Assembly: GCA_009885205.1 (NCBI GenBank)
Contig: VFLE01000157.1
Location: 1 to 11,653, forward strand
Length of the DNA: 11,653 bases
Direction: 5' to 3'
Origin: Candidatus Shapirobacteria bacterium
Lineage (GTDB): Bacteria; Patescibacteriota; Microgenomatia; UBA12405
Below, one piece after another: positions 1 through 6,054 of this stretch. A program made the position numbers and the translations under genes. The notes beneath the pieces are model-generated. The model was not told the origin of the DNA and ran no database searches. It saw only the letters and a program-made list of their open reading frames with translations. Each line of letters opens with the position of its first letter. Position 1 is the stretch's first letter.

Positions 1-2
1 CA

Positions 3-101
3 ATAAACAATCGACCAAAAAAAGTGTTAAAATTTCACACACCCCAAGAAGCTTTCGAAAAACAGTTATTAATTATTCAAGGTGTTCGGATAGAAAGTTG
101 A
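3..101 (+). CDS. IS30-family transposase, C-terminal fragment (5' end outside window)
   Basis: The frame is open from the left edge and stops at TGA 99-101, giving 32 residues that begin INNRPKKVLKFHTPQEAFEK. The pattern NNRPRK-x-L-x(2)-TPxE-x-F is the conserved C-terminal signature of IS30-family DDE transposases, just after the catalytic Glu. The catalytic DDE core lies outside the window, so completeness cannot be judged. The coding end overlaps the 3' end of the opposing RAYT pseudogene by 29 bp, suggesting that this element landed in or beside the RAYT 3' end and supplies its last codons. Family assignment is by motif only. Confidence 0.72.
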   Translation: MNNRPKKVLKFHTPQEAFEKQLLIIQGVRIES

Positions 102-296
102 ATTCAGCGTTTTTAATATATTCTCTAATTCGGTTTAATTCTTCTTTATCCCGAATAATCCTTTCATAAAAATTCCGTTGCCATAAACGTTTACGAAATG
201 GTGGCCAATTATTTGATTTGACATTTTTAATATATTCATTGGTCGTCATGGTTTTAAACCATTGAACAATATCCCCCAATTGTGGGTTATTTTTTA

Positions 297-354
297 TTTC
301 CATTGGGCGGATATTATTATTTTCCATTGGGCGGACACATCGGTCCGCCCCTAC
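297..354 (-). repeat. REP-like palindrome with GTAG, plus a partial copy
   Basis: GGGCGGAC (329-336) pairs with GTCCGCCC (343-350) around a 6-base loop, and the minus strand carries GTAG at its 5' end (351-354 read as CTAC). A second copy of the left arm lies 24 bp away: the 15-mer TTTCCATTGGGCGGA occurs at 297-311 and 321-335. GTAG followed by an imperfect palindrome is the known architecture of REPs recognised by RAYT transposases. It is translated in the RAYT frame as GADRCVRPME and NIRPME. Confidence 0.75.
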
Positions 355-488
355 AGAAAAATTAATTACAATTATTCCGTGGAAATGATCTGGCATAATC
401 ATATATTCATCAATTTCAATATTTTTAAAATGATTTGGAATTTCATTCCACCAAAAATCAATCATTTTGCCTATTTGATTGATTTTAT

Positions 489-532
489 GTACGGGCGGCA
501 GATGCCTGCCCGCCTCTGGAGGGTGTCCGCCC
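489..532 (+). repeat. Nested palindrome: REP arms enclosing a CCTGCCCGCC hairpin
   Basis: GTAC then GGGCGG (493-498) pairs with CCGCCC (527-532). Between them lies a second hairpin, CCCGCC (509-514) with GGAGGG (518-523), one mismatch. The inner hairpin resembles the one inside the composite repeats of tagA and leuS. It is read in the RAYT frame as GGHPPEAGRHLPPV, which has no counterpart in the family. Confidence 0.65.
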
Positions 533-598
533 TTTTGCAATATATAATTTTCATCCCAAAACAATCTCAATTTATCCTGAATATCAATCGTTACAAAA

Positions 599-618
599 CC
601 TGCCTGCCGGCAGGCAGG
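599..618. repeat. 20-bp perfect palindrome (copy 1)
   Basis: The arms are CCTGCCTG and CAGGCAGG around a CCGG centre. The same 20 bp recurs at 6091-6110. Excising exactly these bases restores the ancestral RAYT frame (TGT TAT TTT GTA ACG, Cys-Tyr-Phe-Val-Thr), and no target-site duplication is visible. Confidence 0.9.
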
Positions 619-692
619 TAACATCCACCGCTGGCGTAATCATAACCCTTTAATCTTATTGATTTTCTATTACCCACGTAATAATTCTAACA

Positions 693-1175
693 TCAAATCT
701 TCATCGTAAACCCATGGGTCAGGGCCACCGCTACCGCATCCGACGCATGCGACGGGGTAATCAATTCTGTCAAATTCAAACTATCCCGTACCATTATTTC
801 CACCTGTTCCTTTTCTGCCCGCCCATAACCAACTAAAGCTAGTTTTACTTGTAACGGCGTATATTCTGCCACTGTTAAATTATTTTTTTTACCACAAACC
901 TTTATCACCCCAATTGCCTCAGCCACCTTTAGCGCTGACTTGGCATTCTTAGCAAAAAACAATGTCTCGATTGCCATTTCTGTAATCCCAAACCTACTAA
1001 TTATGTTTTCTAAATCATTATATATTTTTCCCAGCCTTTCTTCACTTTTTTTATTCTTGTCAGTCAATATCACACCACAATCAATAAGTTTTAAGTTTTG
1101 ATGTTTGATGTTTGAATTTTCCTCAATTACCCCCCACCCCGTGTTCTCTAGTCCCGGATCAATACCTAATATCAT
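693..1175 (-). CDS. ruvC: Crossover junction endodeoxyribonuclease RuvC
   Basis: RuvC is the dimeric, metal-dependent resolvase that cuts Holliday junctions delivered by RuvAB. All catalytic acidic positions are present: Asp6 in LGIDPG, Glu70 in AIETLFFAKNAKSALKVAEA, and His143 and Asp146 in HASDAVAVALTH; His at the third position, as in Thermus RuvC, is an accepted variant. At 160 residues the length is normal. The start is ATG at 1173-1175, next to the conserved MILGIDPG. No Shine-Dalgarno is visible; a TATAAT ends 6 bases before the ATG. Residues 20-27 (NSNIKHQN) are an extra segment encoded by a heptad repeat shared with leuS. ruvA and ruvB are not in the window. It is divergent from murB, and the RAYT pseudogene begins 15 bp downstream of its stop. 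Confidence 0.95.
   Translation of the reverse strand: MILGIDPGLENTGWGVIEENSNIKHQNLKLIDCGVILTDKNKKSEERLGKIYNDLENIISRFGITEMAIETLFFAKNAKSALKVAEAIGVIKVCGKKNNLTVAEYTPLQVKLALVGYGRAEKEQVEIMVRDSLNLTELITPSHASDAVAVALTHGFTMKI
1093..1120 (-). repeat. (AAACATC)n heptad repeat inside ruvC
   Basis: On the minus strand the units AAACATC-AAACATC-AAAAC follow AAAATTC. The 26 bases at 1095-1120 are identical to 8033-8058 in leuS. They are translated as NSNIKHQN, in the same frame as in leuS. Confidence 0.85.
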
Positions 1176-1181
1176 AATTAA

Positions 1182-1187
1182 ATTATA
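1182..1187 (-). promoter_or_regulatory. ruvC -10 box, start-proximal
   Basis: A perfect TATAAT on the minus strand ends 6 bases before the ruvC ATG, so transcription would begin at or next to the start codon. No convincing -35 is seen at the usual distance. Chance occurrence in AT-rich DNA is possible. Confidence 0.5.
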
Positions 1188-1216
1188 TACTATACATAAC
1201 TATAGGTCCTACAAAC

Positions 1217-1245
1217 TTTTCCACACTTGTCCACAATTATCCCCA
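1217..1245 (+). promoter_or_regulatory. Three tandem DnaA-box-like 9-mers at 10-bp period
   Basis: TTTTCCACA (1217-1225), TTGTCCACA (1227-1235) and TTATCCCCA (1237-1245) each differ by one base from TTATCCACA, lie on the same strand, and start exactly 10 bp apart, hence on the same helical face. AT-rich DNA flanks them on both sides. They sit between the divergent ruvC and murB starts. They could be a DnaA regulatory or titration site, or less likely part of an origin: dnaA is not in the window and the base skew does not change sign here. Confidence 0.6.
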
Positions 1246-1310
1246 TATTATTATTAACCTTGATACTTATCATAAATATGCCCCATTATCACGTAATAAT
1301 ATAAATAGAG

Positions 1311-1316
1311 TATAAT
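1311..1316 (+). promoter_or_regulatory. murB -10 box, start-proximal
   Basis: A perfect TATAAT ends 5 bases before the murB ATG at 1322. There is no Shine-Dalgarno between them, so the transcript would be leaderless. Confidence 0.55.
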
Positions 1317-1321
1317 TAATT

Positions 1322-2341
1322 ATGAACCTTATTAAAGATCAACTATTAGCCCAATACACTACTCTCAAAATCGGTGGCCCAGCCGATTACTTCATTCAAA
1401 CCAATTCTAATACCGAGCTCATCGAGATATTAAAGTCAACCAACATTAAACCCATCACTATTCTCGGTAACGGTTCCAATGTTGTTATTTCCGATTCTGG
1501 TATCCGTGGGCTTGTCATCAAAAACACATCACAAGAAATCAAAATACTAACTAATACATCAGACACCGATACAAAATTTAACAAAACTTACACTCAAAGA
1601 CAAGAAAACGAACCCGACAAATATCTTGACTTTGCCAAAATTGATTATGATGAATCAGGTTTTCCTGTTTCCGAAGTTGAAATTTCCTCTGGTTGTCCTT
1701 TGCCCTACGCTATCAACTGCACTCTTGACCATGGTTTAACCGGCCTTCAGTGGTTTGCCTACATTCCCGGAACTATAGGTGGCGCCATAGTCCAAAACAT
1801 TCATGGAGGCTCGTATCACATTGCCGATTATCTTAAATCTGTCAAATGTTTTGATCTAAATACTAAAAAAACTATTATTTTTCTCAAAACAGACCTAAAT
1901 TGGAAATATGAAACCAGTTTTTTTCTAAAAAATTCAAATTTAATCATCCTTTCCGGAACCCTAAATTTATTTCAAGGTGATGTTGTCAAAGCCAAATCAG
2001 TTCGTGATGCCTGGATGCTCCAAAAAGTTAAAATTCAACCTATGAATTCTCCTGGCAGTACCTTTCAAAATCCCAGTTTAAATATTTGTCAACCAATCTG
2101 GGGTGAACAAAAGTCTGCCGGCTGGATTATCGACCATGAATTAAATTTAAAAGGCTTTAGTATTGGCGGTGCTCAAATTTCTCCCCAACATAGCAACTTT
2201 TTTATCAACACCGGCTCCGCCACCGCCACCGATTATTACCAACTAGTCAAGCACGTCCAAAATCTCGTCAAACAAAAATTCGGATTTGATTTAATTCCTG
2301 AGATTAAATTTTTAGGGGATTTTTCAAAACCATCCAAATAA
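1322..2341 (+). CDS. murB: UDP-N-acetylenolpyruvoylglucosamine reductase MurB
   Basis: MurB is the cytoplasmic FAD enzyme that uses NADPH to reduce enolpyruvyl-UDP-GlcNAc to UDP-MurNAc, the second committed step of peptidoglycan precursor synthesis. Seen here: YTTLKIGGPADYF (12-24), the FAD loop LGNGSNVVISDSGIRGLVI (48-66), YIPGTIGGAIVQN (147-159), the proton-donor serine in SPGSTFQNP (Ser246), and C-terminal KGFSIGGAQISPQHSNFFIN and IPEIKFLG (Glu327). Two oddities: residues about 70-118 form a hydrophilic insertion between the FAD loop and SSGCPLP, and the usual Tyr-Arg-x-Ser-x-Phe motif reads Tyr196-Glu-Thr-Ser-Phe-Phe. The ATG is supported by homology at the N-terminus. The 3' end overlaps the opposing tagA by 38 bp. 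At 339 residues it is slightly longer than typical MurB. Confidence 0.93.
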   Translation: MNLIKDQLLAQYTTLKIGGPADYFIQTNSNTELIEILKSTNIKPITILGNGSNVVISDSGIRGLVIKNTSQEIKILTNTSDTDTKFNKTYTQRQENEPDKYLDFAKIDYDESGFPVSEVEISSGCPLPYAINCTLDHGLTGLQWFAYIPGTIGGAIVQNIHGGSYHIADYLKSVKCFDLNTKKTIIFLKTDLNWKYETSFFLKNSNLIILSGTLNLFQGDVVKAKSVRDAWMLQKVKIQPMNSPGSTFQNPSLNICQPIWGEQKSAGWIIDHELNLKGFSIGGAQISPQHSNFFINTGSATATDYYQLVKHVQNLVKQKFGFDLIPEIKFLGDFSKPSK

Positions 2342-3125
2342 ATTTTGGCAGTTCTAGCTGACGTTTCCATCTTTTTGGTTCCATGATTAAGGAAAATAGC
2401 CATTCCATCCCCATTTTTTGCACCCATCTCGGTGCCCTTTTCAAGGCTCCGGAATAATAATCAAAACTCCTCCCCACTCCCATCACCAAACTCACTTTTA
2501 ACTTCTCAAAATTATCATCAATCCACAATTCCTGTTTTTTCATCGCTCTGGCCACAAACAAATAGTCTACCTTTGTTTTAAAATCAAAATCTTCGGCCCT
2601 AAATCCCACCACTTTTAATTTTGGATACTTTTTCAAAAAATATTTTGCCGTTTTTTCCGACCTGTCGGTCCAACCACCATAAAAATATACTGTTTGCCCA
2701 TTTCTTTCGGCCATTTTACACAAATCATCCATCAAATCCGCCCCTGTTATCAAATTTTCTTTGTGTTTTCCCGCCAATATCTCTAATCCCACCTTAAATC
2801 CCAAAATAATTTTTTGAAGTTTGAAGTTTGCCTGCCCGCTGTGGTGGGAAGTTTGAAGTTTTTCTGCCCAAATCAATCCAATACCGTCAATAACATTGTA
2901 AGTAGTCCTGCTTTGCAGGATCTCCAAAAACTTCTTGTCCTTCCTCGTCGCCATCACAAATTCGGGGTTTACTGTCGCCAGCCAAATTTTCTTCTTTTTT
3001 TCTATATCAGACTCTATCACACTTAGCAGTCTAGCCTTATCTCTGCCAAATAAAGGAAAACCAAACATATTACCTACTTTTCCACCACTTTTACTATATC
3101 CCCTGGTTCTATTTTTATTCTTCAC
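2304..3125 (-). CDS. tagA: WecG/TagA/CpsF-family glycosyltransferase
   Basis: Members transfer N-acetylmannosamine(uronate) or a related sugar onto a lipid-linked intermediate for wall teichoic acid, common antigen or exopolysaccharide; the sugar here cannot be told. Seen: ATVNPEFVMATRKDKKF (50-66, with the family Thr), IDGIGLIWAE (79-88, with the family Asp80), TGADLMDDLC (127-136), VYFYGG (146-151), LWIDDN, VMGVGRSFDYYSG (214-226) and RAPRWVQKMGMEWLFSLIMEPKRW (230-253). The extra stretch KLQTSHHSGQANFKLQK (89-105) is encoded by a composite repeat shared with leuS. The start is GTG at 3123-3125, 6 bases after an extended -10 box; the alternative ATG at 3066-3068 (Met20) also fits the family length and follows a weak GTAGGT. 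The C-terminus overlaps murB. Confidence 0.88.
   Translation of the reverse strand: MKNKNRTRGYSKSGGKVGNMFGFPLFGRDKARLLSVIESDIEKKKKIWLATVNPEFVMATRKDKKFLEILQSRTTYNVIDGIGLIWAEKLQTSHHSGQANFKLQKIILGFKVGLEILAGKHKENLITGADLMDDLCKMAERNGQTVYFYGGWTDRSEKTAKYFLKKYPKLKVVGFRAEDFDFKTKVDYLFVARAMKKQELWIDDNFEKLKVSLVMGVGRSFDYYSGALKRAPRWVQKMGMEWLFSLIMEPKRWKRQLELPKFIWMVLKNPLKI
2812..2863 (-). repeat. Composite heptad-hairpin repeat in tagA
   Basis: Minus-strand AAACTTC units flank a GC-rich core with the hairpin CCCGCT-GT-GGTGGG. It matches leuS 6891-6942 at 48 of 52 positions and is read in the same frame in both genes. Confidence 0.88.
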
Positions 3126-3131
3126 TCATCT

Positions 3132-3140
3132 ATTTTATCA
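3132..3140 (-). promoter_or_regulatory. tagA extended -10 box
   Basis: The minus strand reads TGaTAAAAT, ending 6 bases before the GTG start at 3125. TTGTGA lies 15 bp upstream of the hexamer as a weak -35. The transcript would start at or beside the GTG. Confidence 0.42.
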
Positions 3141-3374
3141 AAAAAAGACCTATCACAACTACTTTAATTTTTAAAAAATACAAAATTATAAATTTTTTAG
3201 CCGATAATAATAAACTTCACCCTACATATTATTATACTACAAGATATATATATCAACTATATCACTCCCCAAAATATATACATAATATAAGATAAACTTA
3301 CTAATATTTACTTTAATCATAATTTATTCCAATTGAACAACATTTATACTCCAATAATTTATGTAACATACCAA

Positions 3375-3410
3375 GTTTTTTTGAAGTTTGAAGTTTTGAA
3401 TTTTGAATTT
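3375..3410 (-). repeat. Intergenic (AAACTTC)n heptad cluster 1
   Basis: The plus strand reads TTTGAAG-TTTGAAG-TTTTGAA-TTTTGAA. It has the same orientation as the copies inside ruvC, tagA and leuS but lacks the GC-rich core. Confidence 0.8.
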
Positions 3411-3434
3411 ATTTTATGTAGTTATATTGTCTTA

Positions 3435-3472
3435 TTTTTTTTGATGTTTGATGTTTGAAGTTTAAAGTTTTT
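3435..3472 (-). repeat. Intergenic heptad cluster 2
   Basis: The plus strand reads TTTGATG-TTTGATG-TTTGAAG-TTTAAAG. It lies 24 bp from cluster 1, in the same orientation, and abuts the inverted repeat downstream of mreB. Confidence 0.8.
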
Positions 3473-3498
3473 CAAAAATATAGGTAATATTTTTGAAA
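3470..3498 (-). repeat. 12-bp perfect inverted repeat after mreB
   Basis: TTTCAAAAATAT (3470-3481) pairs perfectly with ATATTTTTGAAA (3487-3498) around the loop AGGTA, 4 bp past the mreB stop. It could form a hairpin in the mreB 3' end, but the stem is AT-rich and no U tract follows on the minus strand, so a classical terminator is not supported. Confidence 0.6.
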
Positions 3499-3502
3499 TA
3501 TA

Positions 3503-4486
3503 TCACCTCAACGATTGTCGGTACAAATCCCAGTTATCAATTACCATCCCAATCCCCTTTACCACACAAAGTTCAGAGTCAATTGCCACATGAACTGGTA
3601 TTCCTATTTCTCGCGATAACCATAAATCCAGGCCTCTGGTCTTAGCAAACGCTCCTGTCAAAATCACCCCTCGATCAATAATGTCACCTATCAGCTCAGC
3701 TGGAGTTATCTCCAAAACCGATTTCATCAACACTACAATTTTTTCCATTTCCGGTTTAATCAAATCAAACACCTCCGTTGAAGAGATACTTACTCTTTTT
3801 GGTAAACCATTTACTAAATCTCTACCCCCAATATCCAAGAATTCCTCTTTTTTAAGCTTAACTACCGCCAATAATTTAATTTTTATTTCCTCTAAAACTT
3901 GTTTTCCCACTACCAAAGAGTATTGACTAGCCAAATACTCACCAATCATCTCATTAACCACCCCTCCTCCTTGTCTTATTTGTTTGACTTTTACCACCCC
4001 CCCCGAAGCAATAACTGCCACTTCAATCACTCCTCCACCCAAGTTAACGATCATGTTTCCATAAACATCGGCAATCGGCACCTTGGCTCCAATTGCTGCC
4101 GCCAAAGGCGAATCAATTAAATATACTTTTCGTGCCCCCGCCTCTTGCAAAACATCAATTACTGCCCTTTGCTCAACCTGAGTATTTCCCGAAGGTACCG
4201 CCGTCACTATTTCTGGTCTCACAAACCAGTTGTTTCCCATCACTTGTTGCAAGTAACTCTTTAGCATTAGTTTGGCTCCCTCATAATCAACAATTACCCC
4301 AAATTTAATTGGTTCCAGTACTTCAATATATTGGGGCGATCGACCCAACATTTTTAGGGCCTCTTTTCCCAAAGCAATTTTCTTTCTATTTTCAACATCA
4401 ACCGCCACTACCGATGGTTCTTTCAATACCACCTCACCATCTTTTAAAATAACTGTTTCACAAGTTCCAATATCAATCGCCAACAT
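3503..4486 (-). CDS. mreB: MreB/Mrl-family actin-like protein with altered ATPase residues
   Basis: MreB forms membrane-bound filaments that guide elongation-mode peptidoglycan synthesis. The fold is clear: phosphate-1 loop AIDIGTCET (3-11), EPSVVAVD (23-30), VPSGNTQVEQRAVIDVLQEAGARKVYLI (97-124), phosphate-2 loop VNLGGGVIEVAVI (147-159), GRDLVNGLPKRVSISS, DRGVILTGAFAKTRGL (adenosine loop) and GIPVHVA. Several residues usually fixed for ATP binding and hydrolysis differ: DIGGGT-T reads NLGGGV-I (Asp148Asn, Thr153Val), IEEP reads IDSP (125-126), and GTANT reads GTCET. The usual N-terminal tail is absent. ATG at 4484-4486 is forced by an in-frame TAA two codons upstream. It may be a paralogue regulating a canonical MreB elsewhere; that is inference. 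Confidence 0.88.
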   Translation of the reverse strand: MLAIDIGTCETVILKDGEVVLKEPSVVAVDVENRKKIALGKEALKMLGRSPQYIEVLEPIKFGVIVDYEGAKLMLKSYLQQVMGNNWFVRPEIVTAVPSGNTQVEQRAVIDVLQEAGARKVYLIDSPLAAAIGAKVPIADVYGNMIVNLGGGVIEVAVIASGGVVKVKQIRQGGGVVNEMIGEYLASQYSLVVGKQVLEEIKIKLLAVVKLKKEEFLDIGGRDLVNGLPKRVSISSTEVFDLIKPEMEKIVVLMKSVLEITPAELIGDIIDRGVILTGAFAKTRGLDLWLSREIGIPVHVAIDSELCVVKGIGMVIDNWDLYRQSLR

Positions 4487-4505
4487 GCTTTATAATACAT
4501 CTAGT
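4487..4505. promoter_or_regulatory. 19-bp divergent promoter, overlapping -10 boxes
   Basis: Only 19 bp separate the mreB ATG (-) from the downstream ATG (+, 4506). TATAAT at 4491-4496 (+) overlaps TATTAT at 4492-4497 (-), which ends 5 bases before the mreB start. The + box ends 9 bases before ATG 4506, giving a leader of about 3 bases. Each -35 region would lie inside the opposite gene. Confidence 0.5.
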
Positions 4506-5588
4506 ATGACCAAAAACCCATACAACAAAAGTATTATTGTCATGTTTTCGGTCTTATCTGCCATTATTTCTACCACTTATCTCATCTCGATTATTGCTCG
4601 TGGTTATATCCCTGAGTTTGACAACGGTCTAAAAATCAAGGCTACTGGGTTGTTATCAGCCAACTCTTTACCCAAAAACGCCAGCGTCTATATTAATGAC
4701 AAACTTTACACCACCACTGACGACACCATAAATTTAGTGCCCGGCGATTATCAATTAAAAATTGTCAAAGATGGTTACTTACCTTGGAATAAAAAAATTA
4801 CTATTCAAAAAGAAATGGTTTATCAAACTCAGGCTTCTCTTTTTAAAACAAATCCCAAATTAACACCTTTGACCCTTAGTCATGTTATTAACCCCACTAC
4901 CAACCAAAACCGCGATCAAATGGTTTTTATTGCTACCTCTTCCTCATCCAGCGCCAAACCAGGAATATATTTAATCGAAGCCAACTATTATTTATCTTTA
5001 CTTTTAAGCAACTATCAACCTAAGTTCATTGTTCAAAATCCCTACTCCCCAAGCGATAAAACTATTACCTTTACCTTTTCTCCCAATTCAAAACAATTGT
5101 TACTCAAGTCAACCCTCAAACGTAATCAATACCTAATTGACTTAATAACCAACCAAATTTCCCCACCCAGTGAAAAAATTAATCAAGAGTGGCAGGTCCA
5201 ATCAAAACAACTAGAAACCATTACTTTAAATAAATTACCCAAGATTTTTCTCAACACTATTGCCACTAATCCTGCCTCCATTTCATTTTCTAGTGATCAA
5301 AACAAGATTTTATACCTCCTAAACAACCAATACCAAGTCTATGACATTGAAAAAAACTTAAATTATACAATTGGAGAAAAAAACAATATGAATTCACCAT
5401 TTTGGCTTCCCAAGTCAAACAGTATTATTTATACCGATTTCCACAAAATCAAGAGCATCGAATTTGACGGTAGCAATGACAACACTATTTTTTCCCAAAA
5501 CCTTGACATAAAAACCATAATTCCCCAATTTGATGGAGAAAATCTCATTATTTATACCGACAATATCTATACCCTAACCATTAAATAA
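4506..5588 (+). CDS. PEGA-domain membrane-anchored protein with propeller-like C-terminus
   Basis: This 360-residue protein has one N-terminal membrane segment (residues about 9-31, IIVMFSVLSAIISTTYLISI) and then an extracellular part. A PEGA domain follows: KATGLLSAN, ASVYINDKLYTTT, INLVPGDYQLKIVKDGYLPWNKKITI; Gly-Tyr-x-Pro-Trp is the family hallmark. The rest has repeated SFSPDG-like strands (TFSPNSKQLLLKS, SFSSDQNKILYLL, FWLPKSNSIIYTD, IPQFDGENLIIYT), as in beta-propellers. PEGA modules occur in surface proteins and are thought to mediate carbohydrate or protein contacts; the role here is unknown. ATG 4506 is chosen over in-frame ATG 4485 because the only good -10 box lies between them. 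It is rich in Asn, Thr, Pro and Ser, fitting its C-rich coding strand. It ends directly against the next gene's stop. Confidence 0.8.
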   Translation: MTKNPYNKSIIVMFSVLSAIISTTYLISIIARGYIPEFDNGLKIKATGLLSANSLPKNASVYINDKLYTTTDDTINLVPGDYQLKIVKDGYLPWNKKITIQKEMVYQTQASLFKTNPKLTPLTLSHVINPTTNQNRDQMVFIATSSSSSAKPGIYLIEANYYLSLLLSNYQPKFIVQNPYSPSDKTITFTFSPNSKQLLLKSTLKRNQYLIDLITNQISPPSEKINQEWQVQSKQLETITLNKLPKIFLNTIATNPASISFSSDQNKILYLLNNQYQVYDIEKNLNYTIGEKNNMNSPFWLPKSNSIIYTDFHKIKSIEFDGSNDNTIFSQNLDIKTIIPQFDGENLIIYTDNIYTLTIK

Positions 5589-5870
5589 TTATTTACACCT
5601 TCTCGACTCAAAGTTAGTCACTTCCAAATCGTCTTTCAAAAAAGCCACCACCTTATCAACATAGTCATTTGCCAAACAATCAGAGTTTAATTCAATTGTG
5701 TCATATGGAGCTTCTAATCTAGGTTCCGAATAAGTGATTGAATCACCTAAAACCTGCTGCTGACCAACAAAACTACCTACTTCTACAAACCTCAATGGCA
5801 CCATTACCATTAACGCCAAGACAAAACTAACTATTAAAGTTCTGACATTTTGATTAAATTCATTATTCAT
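5589..5870 (-). CDS. Small single-pass membrane protein, unknown function
   Basis: A 93-residue protein not recognised as any family. A hydrophobic segment (residues about 12-28, LIVSFVLALMVMVPLRF) follows a short N-terminus and could be a signal anchor or uncleaved signal. The remainder is acidic and soluble-looking, with two cysteines (Cys65 and Cys92) that could pair outside the cell. The start is ATG at 5868-5870, because a consensus -35/-10 pair positions transcription there; an in-frame ATG at 5888 would add six residues but lies inside that promoter's spacer. Its stop codon abuts the stop of the convergent PEGA gene with no gap. The promoter and G-rich coding strand support a real gene. 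Confidence 0.6.
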   Translation of the reverse strand: MNNEFNQNVRTLIVSFVLALMVMVPLRFVEVGSFVGQQQVLGDSITYSEPRLEAPYDTIELNSDCLANDYVDKVVAFLKDDLEVTNFESRRCK

Positions 5871-5876
5871 ACAATC

Positions 5877-5904
5877 AGTATGAAACATTTTTTACAATTG
5901 TCAA
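5877..5904 (-). promoter_or_regulatory. Promoter of the small membrane protein gene
   Basis: Consensus TTGACA (5899-5904, minus) and CATACT (5877-5882) are separated by 16 bp. The -10 ends 6 bases before ATG 5870, so the message would be leaderless. This is the best -35/-10 pair I found in the window. Confidence 0.6.
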
Positions 5905-6054
5905 CAAATTAATAAATTATAGTTTCTTACCACCAAAAAGACACCAACATTGACCTCATCAGTCGACCATGTCCAGTGCTAAAATTAATTTATAAAAAAC
6001 AATTTATTATATACAAAGATAACTTAATAAATCTTTATACATCAGTATTAATTT

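Larger units (their letters stand above)
73..677 (-). pseudogene. IS200-like/RAYT (REP-associated Y1) transposase, frameshifted by a 20-bp palindrome
   Basis: The main reading frame (73-624) carries the Y1-transposase HUH motif H-F-H in MIMPDHFHGII (residues 80-82) and the tyrosine region LWQRNFYERIIRD (Tyr153), followed by NRIREYI, all typical of RAYT single-strand DNA transposases. The normal family N-terminus is missing from this frame but present upstream in another: from GTG at 675-677 it reads VGNRKSIRLKGYDYASGGCY. Removing the 20-bp palindrome at 599-618 joins the two as ...GGCY-FVTIDIQD..., as in intact relatives. Further palindromic insertions encode residues 32-46 and about 91-109. 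The tail after REYIKN probably comes from the neighbouring IS30 element. The protein could be re-initiated at ATG 622-624, but that would lack the first beta strand. Probably inactive. Confidence 0.82.
3126..3502. other. AT-rich gene-free gap between mreB and tagA
   Basis: These 377 bp have no convincing gene. They hold the tagA promoter on the left, about 200 bp of very AT-rich DNA with short TA runs, two heptad-repeat clusters and a 12-bp inverted repeat just after the mreB stop. Confidence 0.7.

Noticed and set aside
262..621. A 119-codon plus-strand frame as a gene
   Set aside because: It is the shadow of the RAYT pseudogene; its apparent repeats come from the REP palindromes.
1176..1321. 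Calling the ruvC-murB gap an origin of replication
   Set aside because: Only three imperfect boxes are present, dnaA is not nearby, and C exceeds G on the plus strand on both sides, so there is no skew switch.
3375..3472. Heptad clusters as a CRISPR array
   Set aside because: The units are 7 bp and directly tandem, with no spacers of regular length and no cas genes.
4485..4505. Start of the PEGA protein at ATG 4485
   Set aside because: The only good plus-strand -10 box (4491-4496) lies downstream of this ATG, and the added residues MLYNTSS lack any homology; ATG 4506 fits better.
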